NCBI GenBank assembly: GCA_036399175.1
Contig: DASWNP010000059.1
Location: 223,716-287,715, forward strand
Source: DASWNP01 sp036399175
GTDB taxonomy: Bacteria; Acidobacteriota; Blastocatellia; Pyrinomonadales; Pyrinomonadaceae
Reading direction: 5' to 3'
DNA length: 64,000 nt
Part shown: positions 27,702-36,508 of the stretch, in pieces
Layout: every line of letters begins with the position of its first letter
Position numbering within the stretch: the stretch's first letter is position 1
Translations under genes and position numbers: made by a program
Notes under the pieces: generated by a model
What the model was told of the DNA's origin: nothing
Databases searched by the model: none
The model's input: only the letters and a program-made list of their open reading frames with translations

Positions 27702-28744
27702 GGCAGATAAATTACCTTGGATTTCATACTATAATCTTTGCTGTCTTCTAACTCAGCTCTAAAGGAGTTGGTTCTATGGATGTCAGTCTAATCATTAGCA
27801 TTATTAGCGCATTAATTACTGCTATAGGTGCGCTTTTGACTATTAAAGCCAGTATTGAAACTAGACGTGCGCTAGCCCTAGCAGAAACTCAGAATGAACA
27901 AGCAGTAGCTCAAACGAATGAACTTAAACAACTAGCAGGTAAACAAAATGAGGTTACAGATGAAATAAGTGTAATAACAAGTGAACTGAATAGGATTGAA
28001 AAATCACTATCAACTCGCCATATTGGTACGATTAAAGAATACTTGCCGGTCGTAATAAATGAAATTCAAAGCGCAGAAAAAAGCATTACAATTTTATGTG
28101 ATTTTCCGGCCTATGGTTATTTTATGGATAATGAAAACTATAAGGCATATCGTCTTGCCATCCTAAGCAAGATAGGTAGAGGTGTTAAGGTTAGTCTAAT
28201 GTGTTTAGATGCAGATGGCCGTGCTGATTCAAATCGTAAAATCCTTTCAATTACAGATGAGAACTGGTCAGATTGGAAACATAATCAGAGTAATCTCAAT
28301 TTGCTTCATATACTTGGCTATAGTAGTGAATGCATTAGTGATCTCAGCGTGAATGATTTTCTGAAAGCCCTTGAAAGCGTAGATCAGGAAATGCTAGATG
28401 TTTTCTTTAAAGGCGCAGATATTGAAACCATAAACACCCTCTTACCTTTTGACTTTTGGCTTATTGATGATATGCGAGCTATTTTCGTCTTCTCTATCTA
28501 TTCTGGAAATGCAAGTCAGTATGGCTTTATCACATTAGATGAAAAACTTGTTTCTGGATTTGGACATATAAAAGACCGCTATCATCAATTCAAAAAATCG
28601 TTGAGTAATACCTAGAAATTTATATCTAATGAGCGTAAGGCCATCTAACAACTCATTCAACCCGACGCCTCGATAGCATCCTTTTCATGGTGCTTCTCCA
28701 CATCGTATATTGTCGCTGCCGCTTGGCGCGGCTTAATTCGAGCG
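27696..28744 (+). mobile_element. Integron gene cassette 1
   Basis: The cassette starts TTAGATGG and its attC begins CCATCTAAC, the exact complement including G, as required when a cassette circularises. It ends at the cut site in GCG|TTATGC (28744/28745). It holds one gene, 27776-28615, in the usual orientation. Confidence 0.82.
27776..28615 (+). CDS. Membrane-anchored coiled-coil protein of unknown function
   Basis: A 279-residue protein. One N-terminal transmembrane helix (about 5-24) precedes a charged coiled coil (about 30-80). The soluble domain from about 85 onward has alternating strands: SITILCDFPAYGYF, then VKVSLMCLDADGRAD, then FWLIDDMRAIFVFS. The strand order weakly resembles phospholipase-D-like or other effector folds, but no HKD motif is present. 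A strong AAAGGAG ribosome binding site precedes the ATG. Being a cassette gene beside a TIR-domain cassette, it could be a membrane-acting defence or signalling protein; this is speculative. AT content is much higher than in the host. Confidence 0.75.
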   Translation: MDVSLIISIISALITAIGALLTIKASIETRRALALAETQNEQAVAQTNELKQLAGKQNEVTDEISVITSELNRIEKSLSTRHIGTIKEYLPVVINEIQSAEKSITILCDFPAYGYFMDNENYKAYRLAILSKIGRGVKVSLMCLDADGRADSNRKILSITDENWSDWKHNQSNLNLLHILGYSSECISDLSVNDFLKALESVDQEMLDVFFKGADIETINTLLPFDFWLIDDMRAIFVFSIYSGNASQYGFITLDEKLVSGFGHIKDRYHQFKKSLSNT

Positions 28745-28750
28745 TTATGC
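28643..28750 (+). repeat. attC site of cassette 1
   Basis: About 108 bases from ATCTAAC (R'' box) through AACTCATTCAACCCGACGC, a variable centre, then GCGCGGCTTAATTCGAGC and the core GTTATGC. This is very close to the classic class-1-type attC layout, in which the two arms fold on one strand and the G/TT bond is the crossover. Confidence 0.88.
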
Positions 28751-29748
28751 CACTCCGCTATGTAACCGGAGGTATAATAACGGTGGCAGAGCTTGTAGTA
28801 AAACAGGCTCATCTAGTGTTTAAGTTAAGGAATCTAAGATGTCTGTTCAGAGTATCCAAAATAACATCGAACGCATTCAGCGGGAGCTTCAATCACTACA
28901 TCAGAAGCTGACAGATGAAACTAAGAAGGAAGCAACAAAGTCTGAACGCATCTCTCAAATCAGGAGAGGTATTAATAAATATACAAGTGCATCAATGCTA
29001 CAAAGCTACCACAACGAAATTGCTCGTCTTGAGCGAGATATTGTAGATGCTCAAAAGAAAAGGGCAGATTTAACAAAGCAAGTTTCAGATAAAACAACAC
29101 AACTTCATAAATACCAGCAGGAATTATTCAGGGAACAAGAACGCGAGCAAAAGAAGTTTATGGACTCACTAAAACGCCAACAAGAGGAGTCAAGGCGTAG
29201 GCAAGACAATCTGCTTTACCAAGTAAGGTCAAACGTATATGAGCCTGTGAGTAATGTTCATCTCCTTGAAATCGCGCAGGTTATAGGCTATGACGCTTTC
29301 ATCTCTCATGCTAGTGAAGATAAAGAAGATTTGGTAAGACCTCTTGCGGAGAAACTTAAGGCGGCTGGCTTCTCCATATGGTATGACGAATTTGAGTTGA
29401 GAGTCGGTGACAGCCTGAGACGCTCAATAGATAAAGGTCTTGCAAGTTCTAGGTTTGGTATTGTTGTACTTTCGCCTAATTTCTTTGCTAAGAATTGGCC
29501 CCAGTATGAGCTTGACGGCTTAGTAGCAAAGGAAATGACAGGTGGTAAGGTCATTCTTCCATTATGGCACAAAGTTTCTAAGGATGAAGTTATAGCCCAA
29601 AGTCCAACGTTAGCCGATAAAGTAGCGTTGAATACAGCCACCTATAGCATAGATGAATTAGTCGAAGAACTAGCTAAGGTATTAAAACAGGATTAATCGA
29701 AAACAAGCAGCCACATGGTTGAATGATATACTAAATTAGCGGCATAAC
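28745..29748 (+). mobile_element. Integron gene cassette 2 (TIR protein)
   Basis: It starts TTATGCC and its attC R'' box reads GGCATAAC, the exact complement, so it is a proper cassette. It carries one gene, 28839-29696. Its attC continues past 29748 but is decayed, so the 3' boundary shown is only the R'' box. Confidence 0.78.
28839..29696 (+). CDS. Coiled-coil TIR-domain protein
   Basis: A 285-residue protein. A long charged coiled coil fills about 1-130 (many Glu/Lys/Gln/Arg, no Pro). A TIR domain fills about 150-285: GYDAFISHASEDKE at 150-163, WYDEFELRVGDSL, and NWPQYELDGL with E224 at the position of the catalytic glutamate in bacterial NADase TIR domains. VILPLWH forms the late strand. 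The catalytic Glu suggests NAD-cleaving activity rather than only scaffolding, and the coiled coil would allow oligomerisation. Family knowledge: bacterial TIR proteins often act in abortive anti-phage defence. It sits alone in an integron cassette. Confidence 0.88.
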   Translation: MSVQSIQNNIERIQRELQSLHQKLTDETKKEATKSERISQIRRGINKYTSASMLQSYHNEIARLERDIVDAQKKRADLTKQVSDKTTQLHKYQQELFREQEREQKKFMDSLKRQQEESRRRQDNLLYQVRSNVYEPVSNVHLLEIAQVIGYDAFISHASEDKEDLVRPLAEKLKAAGFSIWYDEFELRVGDSLRRSIDKGLASSRFGIVVLSPNFFAKNWPQYELDGLVAKEMTGGKVILPLWHKVSKDEVIAQSPTLADKVALNTATYSIDELVEELAKVLKQD

Positions 29749-29938
29749 AACTCATTCAACCGGACGCGCAATTAGCTGGCCTCTCATCGAGAACTTGAAT
29801 GATTTCTGTGGGGTCTCCTACGCTGGAAGCATAGCAACTCATTCAATCCTGCCGTTCGACTTGCATGACTTTCACGCTCCTTTTCTGCAAGCAGATTGAT
29901 TGCCAACCGCGTTTCAACGAGGATTGAGTGTTATCAAT
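29742..29938 (+). repeat. Decayed attC sites at end of cassette array
   Basis: GCATAACAACTCATTCAACC (29742-29761) starts one attC, but no matching right arm is evident nearby. A second start, GCATAGCAACTCATTCAATCC, begins at about 29830 and pairs with GGATTGAGTGTTATC ending at about 29935. The array therefore ends in one truncated and one plausible attC-like site, with no gene between. Confidence 0.6.
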
Positions 29939-29966
29939 ACTAGAAGTAGCTAAAAGTTCCGAAGGA

Positions 29967-31166
29967 TTAACGTTTGTTATCCTTTGAGCGATTTAGACGC
30001 ATGGGGCGAAACTTAGACGTCTGTACGTCAGGGATAGTCACGGGCTGCACACTACCCGGTTGCGTAGAATCGGAAACAGGCATGCCGCGCTTCGGGTCAG
30101 AGTAGAGATCGGCAACTTCGACGGGTGCAACCGAAGCATAGCGATGTCGTGCGTCGCTCAAACTTTCGTCATCCCTCCGCGTTCTGTGCCTTTCTACCCA
30201 CTCAGCAGGATCATCGAACACAAATGGAACGGAGATAACGTCACTCCCAGATGTGGCCGACGCATCGCCCGCCTTCTCGTTCCATAAAGGATGCTCAGAA
30301 GCAGGAGAGGCGGCGCGGGCAACACCGAGCCGACGCAGACGCTCAGCTTCCATTCTTTCTTTGTATTCGCGGTCTCGCCTCTCTCTTTCTTCTTTTACCT
30401 TTTGTTCTTTCTCTATGACCGCTGCCGCCAACTTTTCAAGAGCGTGAGTATGCGCGGCTATTTCCTTGACCGTGCTGGCTAGCGGCTGACCCCATATCTC
30501 TGATTCGAGAGTAGCCCATGCGCGCAGGTGCTTTAGATAGGAATCGCCCTCTATGTTGGGCTGCATGTGGCTGTAATAGAAAAGATGCGCGTTCGCCAAC
30601 TGACCGACAAGCTTATCCACATCAGGAAAGCGCCGACCATATTTCTTCAACATCTCGCGCCGCTCACGCTGCACGTCAGCCACGTATTCATCAATCAAAG
30701 CTTGTCGTTGCTTGTCTTTTGGGGTTAGCGGCTTTTCTGGCGTACTGTGATGCGAAGATGAGGACTTATAGGATGAGGGCTTGAGGTCGGGAGATAACTG
30801 CGCCCGAACCTCGCGCAGTTTCTCGCGCGCCTCACGCTTCAAGCGCACGCGATAATGATGATAAAGATAGAAAGACTTTACAGCACACGCCTTCCGGTCA
30901 GTGTAAAAATCATCTTCCTTGTGGGTATTGACGAAGCGCACAACATAACGCTTCCACTTCGGCCACGTCGCAGGAATCGTGAGGCTGTATTGAGTCTCGC
31001 AAAAGTGACACTGGACGAGCAGCCTTTCGTCTTTGGAGTCGCCCTGTGCTGCCCTACCGTCGAAGCCCGGCCACGTTGATAGCAGGGAGAGACGACAATG
31101 CGCGCAGGGTGCGCCTATCTTCGCCCGCGCCTCCGCCCGTTTGAGTCTCGCGCCGAGCCGCTTCAT
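29967..31166 (-). CDS. Element-encoded zinc-ribbon protein, function unknown
   Basis: A 399-residue protein. Two CxxC pairs near the N-terminus (CAHC at about 20-23 and CHFC at about 53-56) make a zinc ribbon. A long charged helical middle follows (about 110-290, Lys/Arg/Glu rich, probable coiled coil at 240-275), then a disordered basic C-terminus. It starts within the last four bases of the upstream TerS-like gene (ATGA overlap), so the two are co-translated. No family is recognised. By position it may belong to the replication or packaging-interference module of the element. Confidence 0.7.
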   Translation of the reverse strand: MKRLGARLKRAEARAKIGAPCAHCRLSLLSTWPGFDGRAAQGDSKDERLLVQCHFCETQYSLTIPATWPKWKRYVVRFVNTHKEDDFYTDRKACAVKSFYLYHHYRVRLKREAREKLREVRAQLSPDLKPSSYKSSSSHHSTPEKPLTPKDKQRQALIDEYVADVQRERREMLKKYGRRFPDVDKLVGQLANAHLFYYSHMQPNIEGDSYLKHLRAWATLESEIWGQPLASTVKEIAAHTHALEKLAAAVIEKEQKVKEERERRDREYKERMEAERLRRLGVARAASPASEHPLWNEKAGDASATSGSDVISVPFVFDDPAEWVERHRTRRDDESLSDARHRYASVAPVEVADLYSDPKRGMPVSDSTQPGSVQPVTIPDVQTSKFRPMRLNRSKDNKR

Positions 31167-31696
31167 TCTTCGTCATCCTCCACATCTTCGTCTTCCGCGT
31201 CGTCCTCGTCAGCATCATCTTCTTTGTCCGACTTCTCCTGCCTGAAGGCGTCTTGAGCTTCCCGCTTGATAATGTGCTGTTCCAACGCTTCAAGGCGCGC
31301 TTCAACGTCGCCAATCTCGACGGCCTTGACAGCTAGTTCGATGATTGTCTTCGCCGCCGAGACTCGCGCGCTGGGGGACGCTTCCTTGTCGTCGGCCACG
31401 TCGCGCAGCACCTTCGCTGCCTGTGCCGCGTCAGTCTGGATGCGGACGATGACATGCTCGACTACTTGGCGACGTGCGAGGCGGTATTGCTCCCGAAACT
31501 TCGCATCGCCGTTGAGCCAACGCCACGCGGACGCCTCCGAGACGCCAGCCTTGAAACATGCCTCTTTGACAGTCGGCGAGGCGAGCAGGGCGGGCAAGAA
31601 TGCCGCTTGCTTGTCGGTCAATCCTTCTATTTTCACGCTCTTAGCGTCGTCGGAGGTTTCAGTTCCGGCCTTCTGTTTCTGGCGTGCAGTTTTCAT
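31163..31696 (-). CDS. Terminase-small-subunit-like HTH protein
   Basis: A 177-residue protein. The N-terminal part LTDKQAAFLPALLASPTVKE followed by ACFKAGVSEASAWRWL is the helix-turn-helix pattern of phage terminase small subunits and phBC6A51-type proteins. A helical segment follows (about 75-140), then a very acidic tail of Asp/Glu runs (about 150-177). GAAAGG precedes the ATG. It lies downstream of the iteron cluster. In phage satellites such a protein redirects packaging; here this is only analogy, since no large terminase is present. Confidence 0.72.
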   Translation of the reverse strand: MKTARQKQKAGTETSDDAKSVKIEGLTDKQAAFLPALLASPTVKEACFKAGVSEASAWRWLNGDAKFREQYRLARRQVVEHVIVRIQTDAAQAAKVLRDVADDKEASPSARVSAAKTIIELAVKAVEIGDVEARLEALEQHIIKREAQDAFRQEKSDKEDDADEDDAEDEDVEDDEE

Positions 31697-31747
31697 TGAC
31701 TCTCAAAACCTTTCACTAATTGCCTAATTAGAGATAGCCTGCAAATT

Positions 31748-31935
31748 ATCGTCACGCATCGTCACCTCAACATAGCCGCCTGTTTTACCGCAATTTCTAT
31801 AATGCCCTAATGAGTGAAAGTCTGCTTGAAGATCGTCACATGCTGTTTTCTCAAGTGTCATACATCGTCACTCGGTGCAGTCGAATTACTGGGTTCATTC
31901 GCATGATGGGTGACGGTCGTGACGATGGTGACGAT
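31748..31935. repeat. Iteron-like cluster of ATCGTCAC, candidate origin
   Basis: Direct copies of ATCGTCAC start at 31748, 31758, 31832 and 31864. Inverted copies (GTGACGAT, one with a mismatch) start at 31910, 31919 and 31928. Close copies are 9-10 bases apart, about one helical turn. They fill the only sizeable gap between the prim-pol gene and the TerS-like gene, with an AT-rich stretch between. This looks like a replication origin or an operator for this minus-strand operon. Confidence 0.65.
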
Positions 31936-31940
31936 AGCTT

Positions 31941-34229
31941 TCAAGCCTTTTCTAAAATAATCTTTCTACGCTCACGGCCTTCTCCGCGTGAAAAGTTAAG
32001 CCCCAACGCCCGAAGATTTGGCGCAATCCGTTTCAAGATACCGCTCAGAGTGTTTGCCCTCTTAGGCCAGCTCTGTTCGCGCCGCATCTCCTCATTGACG
32101 AGTGCGTTCAACTCTTTCAATAACTCTGAGGCTGCACCCTTCCATTCCTCACGGTCTTCCATGAATAGAAGGATAGCCGTGCCAACTGGCGACGCTTCGA
32201 GAGCAATGTCGTTCGCCGAATCGCGGTTACCCTGATATGTAGCCAAAAAAGTTCCGGCTTCTAGTCCGAGCGAAGTTTCAGCCGCCATGCTCCACAAGGT
32301 AAAGTCCGCCATGCGCGGCAGTCGTTCATATGGGACGTTCTCAACGTTACGCAAAGCTGCGCTCAGGGCATCGAGCAATGCTCCAAGAATGGCAGGACGC
32401 GCAACCTCAAAGTCAGGCCATAACGCTTTTTCGCTTCTTCGCTTGTTTTCAGGGATTATAGGTAGGTTGACAAGTAGGGTGCGATCTAATAAATCGCTGC
32501 GGGTCGCCAGTTCTTCGATGCCGTTGATGAGTATCGGCCTCATCGCATCGAAAATAATCTCGTCGCTGTCTGAGTAAAGTTCTCTGGTCGAGAAACCTCC
32601 GCCCGTCGCCAAACGGCATAAAGCATCGGAGAGCCAAGTAGGGACGCGGGAAATATTGTCCAGCGAAACCAGCCAACCATTGTTCGCCGCAATCATTAGG
32701 TCGCGCCCATCTCGCGGTTCGCTGCGGAGCGCGGCTTTGTTTGGGTCAATCAATGAACGCAGAAATCGAGCGGTCGTACTTTTTGCACTACCATGTTCAC
32801 CATGCAGAGCTAGAACCGGACAAGGTTTATTAGGACGGAAGGCCGCGACCATCCACGCAGCAATCAAAGGCCAGCTTTCATCGGTAATGTTGATGAACCG
32901 GCGTAAATCTGAGACCGAACCGCCGCGCTTTGGTTCTGGCAGGGGTAACATCCCTCGCGTGCGACGAAACTTCACAGGCGGATTACCTGTTACCGTCCAG
33001 CCGTCTCCCGTGATGCAGACAACTCGCCAACTCTCATCACATAGATCAAGGTAAATTGCGCCTTCCGCTTCTGCGATGCGAAGAAAAACTTCTCTTTTAG
33101 GGTTATCAAAGCGAGCCTTACCCGATAATCCTTGAATCGCATCTTGTAAAGCCTGAGAGCTTGGCATTGTGCCTTCACGCCGCCAATACTCGCGCGCCAG
33201 CCAATCGCGGAACGCTCCGCCCCGCAAGTTAAATGTCTCCGTGTGTTCCCCGATTGCTATAGTGGCAAAACTCTGATCTTCGGTAGTGTGAAAAAGCTCT
33301 ACCCCTTGAGCAAAGTTCATCAACTTTGTGGCTTGGGAAATCTTGCGTGGCGTTGTGCTTTCATCACTCTCGTTCGTCTCAGTAGCCGAAAACGATATTG
33401 CGCCGATGTCTAGCCATTCACACACCTGCTCAACGACCTGTTTATCAATTAGCTTGGCGAGTGTCGGCCAGCCTGTGACATTTATCCCTGTTTCTAACTT
33501 TGAAGCGGTTGAAACGACATTACGCACGCGCGCCTGCGCCTCTTGGTCATTCGCTGCGCAACAGACGTTTTTGATGAAGTACGCTGTTTCGTCTTCCGTC
33601 CATCCTGCGCGAAGCAGGCCACCGGCTAGAGCTAATGAGGCATCGTGTCGTGCCCCACTCGGCCAATATCGAGCGAGCAGGGAAGCAGCCGCGAGGCGTG
33701 CGACAGAGCGGCGCAACTGCTCGGCGGTAACAGTGCTAGGCTCTCCCCTCTGCCGCCATTCGATAAACTCGCCGCATGGATGAGTGCTGCCGGGAAAAAG
33801 AGTCTGCGCTCCCGCGCCGCGAATCTCGCAAAGCGTAGCCGTTCGGCGCAGACCTTCGTCTTCTGCCTTCGCTCTGAGACGGTCAGTAAATTTAGTAGTT
33901 TTTAACTGAGGGCAGTAGAAAAGAAGATGAGAAAGTATCTTGCTGGCTCGCCCAAAAGTCGCGTCGGTTTCCGGCAGAAAGGAATGGGCTAGTTTTACTG
34001 CTTCGGCACAATCAAGATCAATATCAATTAAACCACCCGATACCTCACCCAACAATACGCCGATGTTTTGTGGTTGCCCGTTGAAATGTCTGGATAGCTC
34101 AGACTCGGAGACTCTAAAGTGCTGCCATTTATCAAGGGCGGGATTCTTCGATTTGAACGGCACGGGGAGCGGCATCCATCCGCGCTGAAGATATTCAAGC
34201 GCAGTATCAACTGGTACAGGGAATGGCAA
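31941..34229 (-). CDS. Prim-pol / SF3-like helicase replication protein
   Basis: A 762-residue protein starting at TTG 34229, which has AAGGAGG 8 bases upstream. The N-terminal archaeo-eukaryotic primase domain (about 5-200) has GGLIDIDLD (about 65-73, metal-binding acids), RGAGAQTLFPGSTH and GEFIEW, as in 'bifunctional DNA primase/polymerase' proteins. An ATPase domain from about 440 has Walker A GEHGSAKST (about 470-480), Walker B-like WLVSLDNIS and an Arg-rich TRSDLLDRT. The protein could prime and unwind element DNA on its own. It follows the excisionase-like gene by about 30 bases, and the iteron cluster lies just downstream. Confidence 0.85.
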   Translation of the reverse strand: MPFPVPVDTALEYLQRGWMPLPVPFKSKNPALDKWQHFRVSESELSRHFNGQPQNIGVLLGEVSGGLIDIDLDCAEAVKLAHSFLPETDATFGRASKILSHLLFYCPQLKTTKFTDRLRAKAEDEGLRRTATLCEIRGAGAQTLFPGSTHPCGEFIEWRQRGEPSTVTAEQLRRSVARLAAASLLARYWPSGARHDASLALAGGLLRAGWTEDETAYFIKNVCCAANDQEAQARVRNVVSTASKLETGINVTGWPTLAKLIDKQVVEQVCEWLDIGAISFSATETNESDESTTPRKISQATKLMNFAQGVELFHTTEDQSFATIAIGEHTETFNLRGGAFRDWLAREYWRREGTMPSSQALQDAIQGLSGKARFDNPKREVFLRIAEAEGAIYLDLCDESWRVVCITGDGWTVTGNPPVKFRRTRGMLPLPEPKRGGSVSDLRRFINITDESWPLIAAWMVAAFRPNKPCPVLALHGEHGSAKSTTARFLRSLIDPNKAALRSEPRDGRDLMIAANNGWLVSLDNISRVPTWLSDALCRLATGGGFSTRELYSDSDEIIFDAMRPILINGIEELATRSDLLDRTLLVNLPIIPENKRRSEKALWPDFEVARPAILGALLDALSAALRNVENVPYERLPRMADFTLWSMAAETSLGLEAGTFLATYQGNRDSANDIALEASPVGTAILLFMEDREEWKGAASELLKELNALVNEEMRREQSWPKRANTLSGILKRIAPNLRALGLNFSRGEGRERRKIILEKA

Positions 34230-34260
34230 CTCTAGTCCCTCCTTAATTGCCCAATCGCTT

Positions 34261-34479
34261 TCAGTTCACCAAGCTCTGGGCTTTTCCTTCATTTTGGCTA
34301 CCGCGAGCGAGATAGCTCTGCAAATCTTCTGCAAGCACTAGCACACGCCGACCAAATCTTTTAACGGGGAGTGCCCCACGCTTGGCTTCATTACGAAGGA
34401 ATCCTAAGCTCAATCCAGTAGAGTCTGAAATTTCTGACAGACTCCATGCAGTTCTTTGATTTGTGGTTCTTCCTTCCAT
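34261..34479 (-). CDS. Excisionase-like MerR/HTH_17 DNA-binding protein
   Basis: A 72-residue protein from the ATG at 34479, chosen because GAGGAGG lies 8 bases upstream; an in-frame ATG at 34527 lacks this. The winged helix pattern SLSEISDSTGLSLGFLRNE then ALPVKRFGRRVLVLAEDLQSYL is typical of HTH_17/AlpA-type excisionases and element regulators. It starts the minus-strand replication operon and is divergent from the Zn-finger/int pair, so it could control both excision and that promoter region. Confidence 0.8.
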   Translation of the reverse strand: MEGRTTNQRTAWSLSEISDSTGLSLGFLRNEAKRGALPVKRFGRRVLVLAEDLQSYLARGSQNEGKAQSLVN

Positions 34480-34560
34480 TTCTACGTCCTCCTCAAAGAA
34501 ATATCTTGCATTTGAGTATCGCTCCATGTTAGTGTCTAGTCAAGTAAGAGGTTTCACCAA

Positions 34561-35376
34561 ATGCAGCCTAAAACGGTCGCAGAAGCATTACAAAACGAAG
34601 AACTTCGGGCGCTTATGCCCAAAGAACTATTACTATTATTTGAGGGGACAAAAAAGCAGCGTGAGCGGTTAAATGCAAAGTATAGGAAAGAGCGGCTTGA
34701 TGGATTTATTGAACTTGCGAACTTACTTCCACCTAATTACGTGGTAGCTGATCTAGATGAAATTATTGGAAGAGATGAAGAGGGGTTTGATTCAAGTGAA
34801 GAGCAGTTTTTACATTGGATTAAGAAATACAAAGTTCTTCTCATTTACTTAGAAAAATTCCCCTCGAATTTCAAGGAATACGTATTAGAGAACTCGCAGG
34901 ATTATCTTACTCAGATAAATATGAATAGCCTCACAGATAATGAGAATATAAAGCATGTCTCCGAAATTCATGGTGCATTACGCAGATATGATGAATTTAG
35001 GGATATAAGGGAAAAACTGAGACGCCTTATCCGTATTACGCAGTTTCCATCAGACAAATATGGATTTGCCCTCATGTTCCTCAATCGTATTTCTGTTTAC
35101 GCGAGTCTCTGGGTTGGAAAAGATGGGATAGCAAAAGTGAACCTTGATACTTTTGCTGAAACAATTAACGGGGTAGAAGTGACTCGCATTCGGGCGTGCA
35201 ATGATTGCCAGCGTATTTTTTGGGCGAAGCGCAAAGACCAATCATGTTGCAGTAAAGACTGTGCCAACCGCTATCACGTCCGACAGCACCGTGAAAAATA
35301 TGCAAGTGATCCTATAGCTTACAAGTTGCGTCGTCTTGATAGAAAAGAGAACTCTGACGCAAAGAAAGGAAGGTAG
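34561..35376 (+). CDS. Treble-clef zinc-finger protein upstream of integrase
   Basis: A 271-residue protein, largely helical and charged for about 200 residues. It then has RACNDCQRIFWAKRKDQSCC continuing to SKDCANRY (about 222-250), a C-x2-C...C-x4-C zinc knuckle like that of CGNR-type proteins. It ends 5 bases before the integrase start, so the two are an operon. It may bind DNA in integration or regulation. AT content is high. No closer family is recognised. Confidence 0.75.
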   Translation: MQPKTVAEALQNEELRALMPKELLLLFEGTKKQRERLNAKYRKERLDGFIELANLLPPNYVVADLDEIIGRDEEGFDSSEEQFLHWIKKYKVLLIYLEKFPSNFKEYVLENSQDYLTQINMNSLTDNENIKHVSEIHGALRRYDEFRDIREKLRRLIRITQFPSDKYGFALMFLNRISVYASLWVGKDGIAKVNLDTFAETINGVEVTRIRACNDCQRIFWAKRKDQSCCSKDCANRYHVRQHREKYASDPIAYKLRRLDRKENSDAKKGR

Positions 35377-35381
35377 TCACC

Positions 35382-36485
35382 ATGTCTGTGTTTAAGCGCG
35401 GAAAGTGGTGGTGGATGGATGCGGTAGTTAACGGGAATCGTTACCGTGAATCTCTCGGAACGACCGACGGACGCAATGCCCCTAGCTTAGAGCGAGAACG
35501 AATAGCTCAAATAAAGGATAGAGCACCTGATCCCAGCAAGAGAAGCAAATTCTTCGGCTCGACGGATATTAATGCAGCAATGGAGGCTTATGTGTCAGAG
35601 CGCCGAGCGCAGGTTTCTCCGCGCATGGTGGCTTATTGGCGAGAGCAAGCTAGACCTCTCATCAAATCTCAAGCCTTCAAAGGAGTGAAGCTAAATAAAA
35701 TCAGCCCTGCACACATAGCCGCGTATCAAAACGAGCGTATAGATGCCGGAAAAGCCCCGAAGACTATTAACGGCGAGGTTTCAGTATTGCGGCAATTATT
35801 GAAACATGCGCGCCTGTGGTATCGCTTTCAAGAAGATTACAAGCCTATTCCAAATACAAAGCCTCCTGCCGGACGTGCGCTTACCATTGATGAGCAGATG
35901 ATACTGTTCGAGACCGCTCGGAGCAGACCTGATTGGCTCTACGCCTACACAGCCGCGACCCTTTCCTTTTACTGTGGTATGCGGACGTGTGAAATTAAAT
36001 CGCTTCGATGGAAGCATATAGATTGGAGCAGCGGGGTGATAGAGATAAGGCGCTCGAAGACTCCTGCGGGTTGGCGCAATCCGACAATGAATGAGGTCTG
36101 CCGAACCGCTTTATCAGAACTCTATGCTAAAGCTTCGATCATTAACGCCTCCGAGCCGGAACACTTCACTTTCCCTTGGCATGGCAGGGAACAGAAAATT
36201 GACCCTACTAAACCCATTACCTCTTGGCGAACTGCTTGGCGTTCTATATTGAAGGCTGCCGGACTAAATAGCGTGCGCTTCCACGATGGTCGTCACACGG
36301 CGATTACGACGCTGGCAGAGAAGGGATTAGCGGATTGGGTGATTCAGGCTCAGGTCGGTCATGTTGACCCACAGATGATGAAAACCTATAGCCACATCCG
36401 ACGACGAGCACTTGATGAGGCTGCTGCTGCTCTTGAACCTAGTTTCGTTAGGAAAGTGCAATCAGAAGAGGGCAGAATACATTGA
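35382..36485 (+). CDS. int: Tyrosine site-specific recombinase (integrase)
   Basis: A 367-residue protein with an N-terminal arm-type domain (RGKWWWMDAVVNGNRYRESL), a SAM-like core-binding domain (about 60-155) and a catalytic domain. Catalytic residues are all visible: R201 (GMRTCEIKSL), K226, H301-x2-R304 (FHDGRHTA), H327 (VGHVDP) and the nucleophile Y336 (KTYSHI). The start ATG follows AAAGGAAGG. It reads toward tRNA-Asn and ends 84 bases before attR, the standard arrangement. It appears intact, so the element may still be mobile. Confidence 0.95.
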   Translation: MSVFKRGKWWWMDAVVNGNRYRESLGTTDGRNAPSLERERIAQIKDRAPDPSKRSKFFGSTDINAAMEAYVSERRAQVSPRMVAYWREQARPLIKSQAFKGVKLNKISPAHIAAYQNERIDAGKAPKTINGEVSVLRQLLKHARLWYRFQEDYKPIPNTKPPAGRALTIDEQMILFETARSRPDWLYAYTAATLSFYCGMRTCEIKSLRWKHIDWSSGVIEIRRSKTPAGWRNPTMNEVCRTALSELYAKASIINASEPEHFTFPWHGREQKIDPTKPITSWRTAWRSILKAAGLNSVRFHDGRHTAITTLAEKGLADWVIQAQVGHVDPQMMKTYSHIRRRALDEAAAALEPSFVRKVQSEEGRIH

Positions 36486-36508
36486 CATAACTCTAATTTG
36501 GAGAGGTT

